Below, piece by piece: positions 1 through 9,135 of a stretch of 46,110 nt of DNA. The stretch covers positions 1-46,110 of the IMG/VR virus record IMGVR_UViG_3300027743_000040, one strand, 5' to 3'. The notes under the pieces were generated by a model. It was given only the letters and a program-made list of their open reading frames with translations. It was not told where the DNA came from and did no database searches. The position numbers and the translations under genes were made by a program. How positions within the stretch are numbered: position 1 is the stretch's first letter; each line of letters begins with the position of its first letter. The DNA is from a virus.

Positions 1-132
1 TGCCTTACAGCGGCTCGCCGGCGATGATGGACCCCAGCAACCCGATGCGCTCCGTGCTGCAAAACGCGGTGCTTGCCGAGCCTCCCCCCAAGCCCGCGAT
101 CGAGAAGCTGCGGCCCGGCAGCGAACTGCACA
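1..132. repeat. Left copy of the 132-base end repeat
   Basis: Matches 45979-46110 base for base except position 6 (T here, G at 45984), which would change Asp to Tyr in the portal. The repeat lies inside the portal coding sequence and keeps its frame, so it most simply marks where a circular or circularly permuted genome map was cut, not a genetic element. A true terminal repeat is possible but would split a structural gene. Confidence 0.95.
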
Positions 133-1946
133 CGGAGGTGCTGGACAAACTCAACGCCATGTTCAAGTTCGGCAAGGACGAGATGGCGAAGCACTACGAC
201 CGCTGGAACTTCGGGGAGCAGAAGATCCAGGCCTATACCTCGATCGAAGATTACACCCGGCTCATGGACACCCTCAATGAAACGAATGCTCGTCCGCCCG
301 AACCCATCCAGGTTATCGTCCCCTATTCCTATGCCACTCTCCATGCTGCCGCAACTTTTGTCGCGACGGTCCTCCTTGGGCAGAAGCCGGTCTTTCCCCT
401 CGTTCCAACACGGGGCACTGAAACTGACCGAGCTCGGTATATGGAGACTGCCATACAGTCCAACCTCGACGCCAGTCGCGGCTACGAGCAGCTGTGGCAG
501 CAGATCTGGGACGGGCTCATTTATGGGTTTGGTGTCAATCGCTGCCAGTGGGAAGAACGTCAGGGCCCGGCGATACGTTGGGTAGGTGGTGAGCGGACGA
601 TGACCACTCAGACCACGTTTGCTGGGAACGTGCTGTCAAGCATTGATCCCTATGCGTATGTGCCTGATCCGCGCGTCCCGATCCACGAGTGCAATGTGCG
701 CGGCGACTTCATCTTCACTGAAATGCAACAGTCGGAGACCGTGCTCAAGGATATGGAGAAGGCCGGCAGCCTGCAGTGGGTCAAGGAGGCGCTGGAGAAG
801 AACAAGGCCAACCGGCGCAGCGGCTCCGCAGTGCAAGACAATCGGCGCAGGGTCAAGATCGGTATTCGCGGCGAGAACCTCATCACGCCCAACAGCGTTA
901 TTGGGTTCCATCGGATCTTCGAGGGGACGGTAAGGCTGATCCCCAAGGACTGGAAGCTGGGAACGTCGGAGACCAGCGAACTGTGGAAGTTCACCTGGTT
1001 CAAGGAGCAGATCGTGCAGGCTGAACCGCTGGGCATGATCCACGGCCAGCATCCGTATGTCGCGAGCGAACCCACCAGCTTTGGCCATGACTTTATGTCT
1101 GTGGCGATGAGCGATATGATCGGGCCCTTCCAAGACATCATGAGCTGGCTCATTTCGTCGAGGATGGAAAACGTCCGGACTGCGATCAACAACCAGTTCG
1201 TGGCCGACCCTTCCCGCGTGGAGGTGAACGACATCCGGACCTCCGCGATCGGCCGCATCATTCGGCTCAAGCAGCAGGCGATGGGCCTCCCCGTCCGCGA
1301 AGCGATCCAGCAGCTCCTCGTCCAGGATGTGACCACGGGCCACCTGAACGACATCCAAACAATGCGGGTTCTCGCTGACACCATCACAGGTGTCAACGAC
1401 AATATGAGGGGGATCCAAAACCCCGGAGGGCGGAAGTCCGCCACCGAGGCGAGGATGTCCATGCAAGCCGGAGCGTCCCGTCTTTCACAGCTTGCTGTTC
1501 GCATGAGCACTCAAGCCATGCTCCCCCTCGCCAACCAAATGATCTTCAATATTCAGCAGTTCATGCCGGAAGACATCTGGGTGGAAACGACCGGCGATGA
1601 CAAGCAGCCCACCTCGCATCAGGTCACGCCCGAGATGCTGGTCGGGAGTTTCAACTACCAGGTCAGTGATGGATCACTTCCTTATGACAAAATGGCCCTC
1701 GTGGAAAGCTGGAAGGAAATCCTCTTCGGGGTGGCGCAAGACCCTGAGCTGCGCCAGACCTACGACATGGCTGCGATCTTTGATTACGTAGCTACGCTGT
1801 CGGGAGCAAAGAACATCGACGCCTTTAAGAAGCCGCCTCCCCCGCCAGGGGCTGGACTTCCCATGCAAGCCGGTGCCGCGCCAAATCCCGGCGGCGCAGC
1901 CGATATGATGGCCTTAGGGCCTGCCATGCCAGCCGGGCCAATGTAG
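3..1946 (+). CDS. Portal protein (main part; 5' end lies at 45852)
   Basis: Head-tail portal that forms the dodecameric DNA channel and docks the terminase. The frame is open to the left edge and continues the gene starting at 45852. Joined across the ends, the protein is 690 residues, a normal portal size. The first in-window ATG (base 24) is internal. The body has an alpha/beta core (FGKDEMAKHYDRWN, IVPYSYATLHAAATF) and a long helical segment around GVNDNMRGIQNPGGRKSATE. The C-terminus is Pro/Ala/Met/Gly-rich and probably disordered. It follows the large terminase directly and precedes the scaffold and coat genes, the standard order. Family assignment rests on position, size and these segments, not on a diagnostic motif. 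Confidence 0.85.
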   Translation, partial: PYSGSPAMMDPSNPMRSVLQNAVLAEPPPKPAIEKLRPGSELHTEVLDKLNAMFKFGKDEMAKHYDRWNFGEQKIQAYTSIEDYTRLMDTLNETNARPPEPIQVIVPYSYATLHAAATFVATVLLGQKPVFPLVPTRGTETDRARYMETAIQSNLDASRGYEQLWQQIWDGLIYGFGVNRCQWEERQGPAIRWVGGERTMTTQTTFAGNVLSSIDPYAYVPDPRVPIHECNVRGDFIFTEMQQSETVLKDMEKAGSLQWVKEALEKNKANRRSGSAVQDNRRRVKIGIRGENLITPNSVIGFHRIFEGTVRLIPKDWKLGTSETSELWKFTWFKEQIVQAEPLGMIHGQHPYVASEPTSFGHDFMSVAMSDMIGPFQDIMSWLISSRMENVRTAINNQFVADPSRVEVNDIRTSAIGRIIRLKQQAMGLPVREAIQQLLVQDVTTGHLNDIQTMRVLADTITGVNDNMRGIQNPGGRKSATEARMSMQAGASRLSQLAVRMSTQAMLPLANQMIFNIQQFMPEDIWVETTGDDKQPTSHQVTPEMLVGSFNYQVSDGSLPYDKMALVESWKEILFGVAQDPELRQTYDMAAIFDYVATLSGAKNIDAFKKPPPPPGAGLPMQAGAAPNPGGAADMMALGPAMPAGPM

Positions 1947-1954
1947 GAGGGTTT

Positions 1955-2248
1955 ATGAACCAAGCTGATGTTGTCCAGGTCTTTTCCGAGGTCACGCTGA
2001 AAACGGCGCTGGACTCGGCCGAATTGGGCAAGATCGAGGATATGCTCAAGCATCCAGGCTTCAAACTCTATGCCGGCCTGTTGCTGGGCAGCCGCCAAGC
2101 CCTCCTCATGGCACTTGCCAATACTCCGCTGGGAACGGCAGAGAAAAGCGCTCAGGCGAGCGTATTACAAGGCAAGGTTCATGGGCTAGACTTGGCCCTC
2201 GAGACTATTGTAGAACTATTCACACCAGCTGAGAAGGATCTCAACTAA
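1955..2248 (+). CDS. Small conserved protein between portal and scaffold
   Basis: A 97-residue, mostly helical acidic protein (LKTALDSAELGKIEDMLKHP near the N-terminus). It starts 8 bases after the portal stop behind an AGGAGG ribosome site, and its TAA overlaps the scaffold ATG (TAATG). No recognised family. Position between portal and scaffold suggests an assembly accessory protein, which is inference only. Confidence 0.8.
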   Translation: MNQADVVQVFSEVTLKTALDSAELGKIEDMLKHPGFKLYAGLLLGSRQALLMALANTPLGTAEKSAQASVLQGKVHGLDLALETIVELFTPAEKDLN

Positions 2249-3273
2249 TGGCTTCCGCTCCCTCGCCAGAACCCGCCACTCCTGCGGCCGAACCGGCTGC
2301 AGCCGCGCCTGCACCTGCAGCGCCCGAAGCACCCGCTGCTGAGAACAATGCCGACATCGAGGAGATAATGAATGTTTTCTCCCTCCGCGATGAGCCACTG
2401 CCCAATTTTGGTTCTGCTTCTGAGACGCCCGAGCCTCCGGCAACCGTTGTTACCACACCTGCTGAACCGGCAGCGCCTGCTGCACCCGCGGCTGCCGCTC
2501 CCCCAGCCGCGGCCCCGGCACTGCCTGGTATTCAAGAGCCGGCAGCGCCTGCGGCTGCAGTTCCGGCCGCACCTGATGCCCTGAAGCTTGCGTCGCTGGA
2601 GGCGACGGTTCAAGCCCTACAGGCTCAGCTTGCCCAACGTGCTGCGCCAGCGGCCCCTGCTGCGGAGGTCCCGGACGCGCCGCTGGTGAAGCCCGAGGAG
2701 GTCAACTACGGCCTCACGATCCCGAACGAGGTGCTGACCGCTGTGTTTTCCGAGGACCAAGCGCAAGCAGCTGCCGGCATGACGCACCTTGTTAACTCGC
2801 TGGCGAACATCGTGCACCGGAACGTGCTCACCGCGGCGCGGCGCGACCTGCACTCAATGCGGACCGAGATCCAAAACGAGTCTTCATACTCGGTCCAGGA
2901 GCAGGCGCGGCGCGACGCCCAACAGCAATACTACACGGCGTTCCCTACTCACGACAACCCGAACATCAAGATCCTCGTGGCGGCCGAGGCCCAGAAGCTG
3001 GGTGCGGAACACCCGAACCTGCAGTGGGGCCCCGACTTCATGAACGCTCTCGGAGCACGGGTAAACAACGTGCTGACCTCGCTGGGAGCAAATCCGGCAG
3101 TTGCGCCCCAATCGCCGGCCCCAGCCGCCTCTGCACAGGGGCTGTCCCCCACCGCCCCCGTGCAGCCTCCTCCGAAACCCGCCTCGTTCATGCCTCAGGC
3201 ACCGAGCGGGGGGATCCCTGCCTTTGAAGCTGGGCAGGATTTAATCGCCGATACGTTCAGTTTCGGCAGCTGA
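2248..3273 (+). CDS. Capsid assembly scaffold protein
   Basis: A 341-residue protein with the usual scaffold make-up. Residues 1-130 are very rich in Ala and Pro. A short coiled-coil-like stretch (LASLEATVQALQAQLAQR) lies near residue 115, and a charged helical segment occupies about 190-270. A Pro-rich linker precedes the C-terminal tail. It lies immediately upstream of the coat gene and is translationally coupled to the gene before it (TAATG). Scaffolds diverge quickly, so the call rests on composition and location. It would coat the inside of the procapsid and leave or be cleaved before packaging. Confidence 0.75.
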   Translation: MASAPSPEPATPAAEPAAAAPAPAAPEAPAAENNADIEEIMNVFSLRDEPLPNFGSASETPEPPATVVTTPAEPAAPAAPAAAAPPAAAPALPGIQEPAAPAAAVPAAPDALKLASLEATVQALQAQLAQRAAPAAPAAEVPDAPLVKPEEVNYGLTIPNEVLTAVFSEDQAQAAAGMTHLVNSLANIVHRNVLTAARRDLHSMRTEIQNESSYSVQEQARRDAQQQYYTAFPTHDNPNIKILVAAEAQKLGAEHPNLQWGPDFMNALGARVNNVLTSLGANPAVAPQSPAPAASAQGLSPTAPVQPPPKPASFMPQAPSGGIPAFEAGQDLIADTFSFGS

Positions 3274-3310
3274 GTTCTCTAGCCGGAGATTTCGCTAAAG
3301 GAGACGTAAG

Positions 3311-4498
3311 ATGACAATGCCTGGAATGAGGTCGACGGCTGACTTCGCTGCCGACGAACGCCCGAAGAACTGGAGGGAAGGTATCCTCTGGCTCAGCCCG
3401 CGGAACGACGCGCCGCTATACTCGCTCACGGCCGCGATGGCCGAGGAGAGCACCGACGATCCCGAGTTCAGCTGGTGGGAAGAAGACCAGCAGATGTTCG
3501 TGTTCAAGCTGTCGGCGGCGATCGACGCAGTGGTGACAACCATCCCGCTGGTGGCCAAGGGGACCATGCTCAAGCCTGGCGATATGCTGCGCATGAGCCT
3601 GACCGGCGAGGCCGTCAGGGTGGTTACGGTTGTTTCGGCAACCTCGATCACTGTTCAGCGCGCTATGGGACCTGCCGGCACACCGGCTGGCACCGCGGCC
3701 GCTGTCAACAACGTGACGAACCCGAACGTCCTGCTGGTCGGCAGCGCATACCGTGAGGGCGCCCCGCGCTCGATCGGCGTGAGCAACAACCCGGTCAAGA
3801 TGAGCAACCTCACCCAGATCTTCCGTGATCCGGTGGAGATTACTCGCACGGCGGCTGCGACCAAGTATCGCACCGGGGATCCCTGGAAGAACGATCGCAA
3901 GCGGACGATGCACAAGCACGCTGTCGGCATCGAGCGCGCGTTCTGGCTCGGCACGAAATACGAGACGATGGAGGCCGGTCAGCCTCTGCGTTTCACCGAC
4001 GGTGTGCTGAACCGCATCCCAGCCGCCAACATCAAGGTCGCCGACGCCGGCGGCTCGGATATGACGGACCTGGAGTCGTGGTTCGAGGGGATGTTCACCT
4101 ACGGCAGCAAGGAGAAGCTGGGCTGGGCGAGCATCCACACGATGACGGTCATCAACCAGATCATTCGGAAGAACTCCCAATACAACTGGGGGCCGAACGA
4201 GAAGGAGTATGGGATCGACGTCAAGCGGCTGTATATGCCGTCCGGCACGTTGATCCTGACCGAGCACCCGCTGTTCGGCCAGGAGGGTGACTTCTTGGCA
4301 GAAGACTTGGTGGTGATGGATACCGCCAACCTCAAGTATCGCTACATTCAGGACACCACGCTCCTGAAGGATCGCGAGGACAAGGGGGTGGACGGCAAGG
4401 CCGAGGAATACCTGACCGAGGCCGGGCTGGAGGTCCATCACGGCAAGACGTTCTACTGGGTCAAGGGCATCAAGGGCGCGCTGACCGACGCGCCGTAA
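3311..4498 (+). CDS. Major capsid protein, SU10/DUF5309-type HK97 fold
   Basis: Coat subunit of 395 residues preceded by a strong AAGGAG site at 3299-3304. The segments WLSPRNDAPLYSL, LLVGSAYREGAPRS and DPVEITRTAAATKYRTGD, with a central insertion-like beta region (about residues 70-125), fit the SU10/DUF5309 coat family seen in podoviruses and some siphoviruses. The C-terminal part (VVMDTANLKYRYIQDTTLL) is the typical P-domain strand region. A 76-base gap with a stem-loop follows, so coat and scaffold may be expressed at a higher level than the tail genes. Confidence 0.85.
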   Translation: MTMPGMRSTADFAADERPKNWREGILWLSPRNDAPLYSLTAAMAEESTDDPEFSWWEEDQQMFVFKLSAAIDAVVTTIPLVAKGTMLKPGDMLRMSLTGEAVRVVTVVSATSITVQRAMGPAGTPAGTAAAVNNVTNPNVLLVGSAYREGAPRSIGVSNNPVKMSNLTQIFRDPVEITRTAAATKYRTGDPWKNDRKRTMHKHAVGIERAFWLGTKYETMEAGQPLRFTDGVLNRIPAANIKVADAGGSDMTDLESWFEGMFTYGSKEKLGWASIHTMTVINQIIRKNSQYNWGPNEKEYGIDVKRLYMPSGTLILTEHPLFGQEGDFLAEDLVVMDTANLKYRYIQDTTLLKDREDKGVDGKAEEYLTEAGLEVHHGKTFYWVKGIKGALTDAP

Positions 4499-4524
4499 AT
4501 GCCTCAACGTCTCCGGCGAGGGGA

Positions 4525-4552
4525 GTCGGGAGGGCATCCGTGCTCTCCCGGC
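4525..4552 (+). terminator. Stem-loop after the coat gene, possible leaky terminator
   Basis: GTCGGGAG pairs with CTCCCGGC (8 pairs, one G-U) around a 12-base loop, and a short TTT follows at 4553-4555. The U-tract is weak, so partial termination or mRNA stabilisation downstream of the coat gene is more likely than a full stop. Confidence 0.45.
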
Positions 4553-4574
4553 TTTCGCCTGAAAGGACTGATCC

Positions 4575-5261
4575 ATGACCGTCGAGACATTGGTTCCGCG
4601 AGTGCGGGAAGCGTTGGGAGTTAGCAACTCCTACGATGAAACAACGCTTCCCGCTGCTATAAGGAGGGCCGAGCGCCGGCTGCTCCGTGATTACAATTTC
4701 CCCAAGAGCATCAAGCGGCGGAACTGGTGGACCGATGCTGTCCCCGTCGAAGATCGGCTTGGTGTAGGGCAGTTTGCCTTCAAGCTGCCGACTGGCATGA
4801 AGCGGGATCTGGGGGTGATATACCGCAGCCCCGGCACCAATCCCCCGCACACCACCGGCTGGACCGACCCGCTGAAGAAGCTTGAGGGGTTCCGCGCACC
4901 CAACACCGCCTCAGATGCGTTCGCTAGGTATTACTGGCTGGAAGGCGATATGCTTGTCGTGGACAAGCCTTTATACACGCTGCCGGTGGAAGTGGTGCAC
5001 CTGGAATTGACCTACCAAAGCTGGGATGTGGTGGAGAACGAGCCCTGGCTGATCGAGGACTTCGAGGACGTTATCTTCATCCTGACTGTCTATCGGGCAG
5101 CGGCCGAAATGCGCAAGCCTGAGGTGATGCAAGCGTATGCTGCGCTGTGGCAGGAGGAAGTGGTTTCGCTGGCTACCTACGTCAACGAACTCGAATACGA
5201 CAACCTCTACATGATGATGAGGGAGGCGAGGGCTCGTCATGACGAAAGGTATCCCGTCTGA
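4575..5261 (+). CDS. Head-tail adaptor (connector) protein
   Basis: A 228-residue protein with the pattern of podovirus adaptors that bind below the portal. The N-terminal helices (VETLVPRVREALGV, LPAAIRRAERRLLRDYNF) are followed by a beta region (about 60-150) and a C-terminal helical bundle (IEDFEDVIFILTVYRAAAEM). It begins behind a GAAAGGAC site and ends in TGATG, overlapping the next start by one base. The P22 gp4-like role is inferred from helical pattern and gene order. Confidence 0.7.
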   Translation: MTVETLVPRVREALGVSNSYDETTLPAAIRRAERRLLRDYNFPKSIKRRNWWTDAVPVEDRLGVGQFAFKLPTGMKRDLGVIYRSPGTNPPHTTGWTDPLKKLEGFRAPNTASDAFARYYWLEGDMLVVDKPLYTLPVEVVHLELTYQSWDVVENEPWLIEDFEDVIFILTVYRAAAEMRKPEVMQAYAALWQEEVVSLATYVNELEYDNLYMMMREARARHDERYPV

Positions 5262-6715
5262 TGCTGCGCCGCCAGCCGATCTTCTCAGCGCTAGAGCCTC
5301 AGCTTGTGTCGAGCGGTTTACAGCCGGACTTGCACAACCTGCACCGTCTTTTGTGGCAGGACTCGGCCAATGTTACGTTCTTCGCTGGACGGGTAAAGCG
5401 GCGGCTTGGCAGCGCATTGATGTATTCGGCAGGGGTGGAGACGATCCGCGGCCTGAGCCAGCAGCAGGCCTCCGACGGGACTCGCTGGGTCTGGGCCGCG
5501 AGTGGTGGGGACGTGACCCGCTGGTATGGCCCGGCGGCTGAAGCCATTGTCACGATGCCGTGGCAGGAAGACGAGACGGTTAACGATCCGGCCACCCTAT
5601 TCGACTTCACCCACTACGGGGACTGGACGATTATCAATAGCAGCGTAGGGAAAGCTCAGCTCTATAAGCCGCCGGCTGCAGCCGAGTATAGCGAGGCACC
5701 GGGCGATGTCGTCACCTTCACAAAGAAACTCAGCTTCATCCTTGCAGTTGGTCACGGTGCGCGCGGGACGCAAGTTAGCTGGTCGGATGCGGACAACATC
5801 GAGGTCTGGATACCGACGGCCAGTAACCTCGCGGGCAGTATGGCTATTGACGACTTCGATACTCGCATCCGCGCGTCCAGCCGTATCGGACAAAGCATCG
5901 CTGTCTATGCAGAGGACCAGCTTGCCCTCGTCACCTATATCGCTGATCCTTACTACTTCGGCCAGAAGGTGGTGCTGGATGGGATTGGTGCAGTTGGCAA
6001 AGGAGCCGTCTGCTCGGACGGGAAAGCCAATTATGGGGTAGGACATAACGGGATCTGGTGGACGGACGCCAATACCTACCGCTACATCGACGAGGGGTTC
6101 ATCCACGATTACATCCAGGACAATGTGAACTGGGCTCAGAAGTCCAAGATCATCGCTGTCCGCAATGACTACACTGGCTGCATTGAGTTTCACTTCCCCA
6201 TGCACGGCTCGGGGATTATCAACGAAGGGTGGAGCTGGGACCCGCGGACGGGAGGCTGGTGCCCCATTCCCCCGTTCCCGGCGAAGGACGAGCGCAGGTT
6301 ATTCACCCGTCCCATCCTGGGCACCGAGAGTGGCGAGGTCCACCAAGACCAACTCCTGCACAATGTGGACCTCCCCCTCACCCTCGAGACGCGGCCGCTG
6401 CTGATGCAGGTTCAAGGCCCACAAGGTTTTGCTGATATCCACACTGCCTCGCGTGTGGATGAGGTCGTGCTGCTGTTGAAGGAAGCCACCTCGGTGGACT
6501 TCCAGATCGGTAGCGCGCAGTCGGAGGAGAAAGACTTCCACTGGAGTGGGTGGATGGAACTCGACCCTTCATCCCCCACTTACCTGATCGAGGCCATGCC
6601 TGATGGGGTTTATTGGAAGCTGCGCTTCCGTTCGACCGCGGACCAGTGGAAGTTTGACCTCCAAGGCTTCCTGCTCTTCGGCGTTGTAGAGGGTAGCAAG
6701 AGGGGGCAGCAGTGA
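5261..6715 (+). CDS. Tail hub / nozzle-like beta-propeller protein
   Basis: A 484-residue protein rich in aromatic and beta-strand residues, with repeated propeller-like strands (VWAASGGDVTRWYGPA, WTIINSSVGKAQLYKP, ISWSD-type and GIWWTDANTYRYID). This resembles the nozzle or gp10-type stabiliser that closes the short tail of podoviruses. It sits between the adaptor and the first fibre-like gene. It overlaps the adaptor by one base (TGATG) and the next gene by four (GTGA). Confidence 0.65.
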   Translation: MLRRQPIFSALEPQLVSSGLQPDLHNLHRLLWQDSANVTFFAGRVKRRLGSALMYSAGVETIRGLSQQQASDGTRWVWAASGGDVTRWYGPAAEAIVTMPWQEDETVNDPATLFDFTHYGDWTIINSSVGKAQLYKPPAAAEYSEAPGDVVTFTKKLSFILAVGHGARGTQVSWSDADNIEVWIPTASNLAGSMAIDDFDTRIRASSRIGQSIAVYAEDQLALVTYIADPYYFGQKVVLDGIGAVGKGAVCSDGKANYGVGHNGIWWTDANTYRYIDEGFIHDYIQDNVNWAQKSKIIAVRNDYTGCIEFHFPMHGSGIINEGWSWDPRTGGWCPIPPFPAKDERRLFTRPILGTESGEVHQDQLLHNVDLPLTLETRPLLMQVQGPQGFADIHTASRVDEVVLLLKEATSVDFQIGSAQSEEKDFHWSGWMELDPSSPTYLIEAMPDGVYWKLRFRSTADQWKFDLQGFLLFGVVEGSKRGQQ

Positions 6716-8622
6716 GCCTTCCGGCACCCGATGACTACAAGGACTGGAAAGAGTATGCGCGCGCTCTTGTTGCGGTGCTCGCAGAGAGCACGACGGACCC
6801 GGAGGTCTTTAGCTACGCCTCGCGCATACCCGAACCTCCACCTGTGGTCATCCCCCCGCCTACTCCGGCCTATCCCCCAGACGGTTGGTTTCCTGTTTGG
6901 TATACGCAGGACCAGGCGGAGTTATACCTCGGGAACGCGGCGTTCTCCCCACCGACTGCAGGCGCGCTGTTTCACATTGATACTGGTCAGATCGCGGACG
7001 CCGCTGTTACCACCGCCCAGCTAGGTAACAAGGCGGTCAACACCGGGAAGCTGGCGGATTTGGCCGTGACGGCTGCGCAGCTGTCAGACAGCTCGGTCAC
7101 GGAAACGAAGATTGCCAACCTGGCAGTGGGGTCAGCTGCGATACAGGCCTTGGCGGTGGGCACAGCCCATATTGCCAATGCCGCAATCATCAGCGCGAAG
7201 ATTGCAGACCTGCAGGTAGTTACGGCGAAGATCGCTGACCTCGCGGTCAATGACGCCAAGATCGCGAACCTGGCCGTTACCAGCGCCAAGATAGCTAACC
7301 TTGCTGTGGGTGTGGCCCACATACAGGATGCGGCGATCGTCCGAGCTAAGATTGCCTTCGCCGCCATTGGCGCGGCGCAGATCGAAGATGCTCAAGTCAC
7401 CAACGCCAAGATAGGAGCCACGATCCAGTCCTACAACTGGAACCCAGCAAACAAGGCTGGGTGGCTGATCGACAAGAACGGGATTATCTATGGCCAGGGC
7501 ATCAACATTTATGACGCTGGAGGAAATCTGGTCTTTGGAGCAGGCAGCGGGACGATCGACTGGGCTCGCGTTGTCGGTGTTGGTCGTCCGCAGGATTACT
7601 CAACAGTTGGTGCTCAGAGCGGGGTTAATATCCGCGACAGCCTTGGGAACATCCAAGGCGACATAAACCTGCTGAACTCAGCCATTGTCATCAACACCCT
7701 GGGCCAGCTGGCGAACATCGGCACGGCTGGGGTCACGGTTGACAACAACAGGATGGGGATTTACGGGACCACGGGCCAGCTGGTCCTGACGAACAACAAC
7801 GTGCCGACTGATGCCGTGAACTTGGCTGAGGCTGGATTGGCAGCGTTTGCGTATCTGAATATGCTGAACGCGGCCAACGCCACCACGTATATCCAAAACG
7901 GAGCCATTGGCACGGCGCAGATTGGGCTGGCCTCGATCACCACCGCGCTGATCGGGGACGCCCAAGTCATCCAGGCGAAGATCGGCTTGCTGGCGGTGGG
8001 CACGGCCAACATTCAGGATCTGGCGGTCACTCAGGCTAAGATTGGGTATTTGGCTGTGGGCGTGGCGCAGATCCAGGATGCCAGTATCAGCACCGCCAAG
8101 ATCCAAGACGCTGCAATCGCCAATGCCAAGATCGGGGATTTGCAGGTCACCACGCTGAAGATCGGGGACATTGCTGTCACCACGGAGAAGGTGAATTACT
8201 CCGCGGTGGAAGAAGTGCTGACGTTTTACTCAGCGTATATGGGGATACCATCCAGCAGCCCCGGCGTGTGGTATTACCTCAATTACGGTGGGGTCTACTG
8301 TATGCTGACAGCAGTTGCCACCACTCCCAACCAGCAAGTGCTGGTGGACTGGACGGCCTCGTTGACACGGGGCGGCAGCAGCGACGACGTTGTGCACTTC
8401 AGGGTTTATCGCTCGGATGGGGTAGTCCTCGCCCAGCAATATATGAACATCAGGATCTCGCAGGGCAACGAGCCCTATTCCATGACCTTCTGCGATCCGA
8501 ACCCTGTAGTCGGGGCGTCCCGCGCATACTACCTCCAATACTGTGCGACGCAATCCGACCCCTCCGCCAACACCCCGCAGTTTGGTGATGTCTCCCTCCG
8601 CTTGCAATTGGTGAAACGCTGA
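6712..8622 (+). CDS. Tail protein with decapeptide repeats (fibre/spike shaft)
   Basis: A 636-residue protein starting at GTG in a GTGA overlap with the nozzle gene. After a Pro-rich linker (about 38-56), residues 91-237 hold fifteen in-register ten-residue repeats of the form x-A-K-I-A-D-L-A-V-x. A beta-rich domain (about 238-400) follows. Residues 401-500 hold ten more repeats, then a compact C-terminal domain (about 500-636). Such repeats form beta-helical or trimeric shafts in tail fibres and central tail tips. It ends in TGATG with the next gene. Likely trimeric, with the C-terminal domain as a candidate receptor-binding or folding domain. Confidence 0.7.
   Translation: MSLPAPDDYKDWKEYARALVAVLAESTTDPEVFSYASRIPEPPPVVIPPPTPAYPPDGWFPVWYTQDQAELYLGNAAFSPPTAGALFHIDTGQIADAAVTTAQLGNKAVNTGKLADLAVTAAQLSDSSVTETKIANLAVGSAAIQALAVGTAHIANAAIISAKIADLQVVTAKIADLAVNDAKIANLAVTSAKIANLAVGVAHIQDAAIVRAKIAFAAIGAAQIEDAQVTNAKIGATIQSYNWNPANKAGWLIDKNGIIYGQGINIYDAGGNLVFGAGSGTIDWARVVGVGRPQDYSTVGAQSGVNIRDSLGNIQGDINLLNSAIVINTLGQLANIGTAGVTVDNNRMGIYGTTGQLVLTNNNVPTDAVNLAEAGLAAFAYLNMLNAANATTYIQNGAIGTAQIGLASITTALIGDAQVIQAKIGLLAVGTANIQDLAVTQAKIGYLAVGVAQIQDASISTAKIQDAAIANAKIGDLQVTTLKIGDIAVTTEKVNYSAVEEVLTFYSAYMGIPSSSPGVWYYLNYGGVYCMLTAVATTPNQQVLVDWTASLTRGGSSDDVVHFRVYRSDGVVLAQQYMNIRISQGNEPYSMTFCDPNPVVGASRAYYLQYCATQSDPSANTPQFGDVSLRLQLVKR
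6982..7422 (+). repeat. First block of thirty-base coding repeats
   Basis: Fifteen units encode a ten-residue motif (consensus AKIADLAV plus two variable residues) in perfect register. Bases vary more than residues, so protein-level selection maintains the array. Confidence 0.85.
7912..8211 (+). repeat. Second block of thirty-base coding repeats
   Basis: Ten further units of the same motif (for example AKIGDLQV, AKIQDAAI), separated from the first block by about 160 residues of non-repeat sequence. Confidence 0.85.
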
Positions 8623-9134
8623 TGGTCGATGTTCGTCACTTCGGGATCTTCAACATCGCCAGCGGCGAACTCATCGCTGTCGCCTCGGGCACATTCGACA
8701 ACGTGCTGTCGCACTACGAAAACGCTGAAGTCACCATCGTCGAGGGCGAGTTTGACCCGACCTGGAGGCTGATCGGAGGGAATGCTGTGCAGCAGACCGG
8801 GCCCTCGTTGACTTGGTATAAGCAGCACCTGCGCAACGCCATTCGCCAAGCGCGGCTAGCCGCTCGCTCGGGCACCTTTGACAGCAGCTTTGGCGAAACC
8901 ATCCTTGACCTGCCGCTTATGGGGATCGCGCCGCGGCTCGGCCCTGTCCAATGGAGGTTTACGAACGGTCCCGCGGCCCTGAACCAAAACCAGTGGCGGC
9001 AGTTCCTGGACGAAGTGTGGGAGTTTCTAACCGATACAGATGATGAGGAAACGGTGCGGCTGGATCTGGTCGAGGCCGCCGTGAACCAAGCCCAGCTGCA
9101 GACGCTGATCGACCTGCTCTTGCCGGAGAACTAA
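8622..9134 (+). CDS. Unknown virion-region protein
   Basis: A 170-residue protein coupled by TGATG to the repeat-fibre gene. Its N-terminus is beta-rich (FGIFNIASGELIAVASGTFD), followed by a helical middle (LRNAIRQARLAARSGTF) and an acidic C-terminus. Genes just after a fibre often encode a chaperone or accessory subunit for it, but no motif supports a specific call. Confidence 0.75.
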   Translation: MVDVRHFGIFNIASGELIAVASGTFDNVLSHYENAEVTIVEGEFDPTWRLIGGNAVQQTGPSLTWYKQHLRNAIRQARLAARSGTFDSSFGETILDLPLMGIAPRLGPVQWRFTNGPAALNQNQWRQFLDEVWEFLTDTDDEETVRLDLVEAAVNQAQLQTLIDLLLPEN

Positions 9135-9135
9135 C

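Noticed and set aside
1-132. End repeat as phage attachment or cos site
   Set aside because: It is coding in frame on both sides, and no integrase exists; assembly overlap is simpler.
636-1510. Long open frames on the minus strand inside the portal gene
   Set aside because: They are shadows of a GC-rich coding strand; no ribosome site, and opposite to all genes in the arm.
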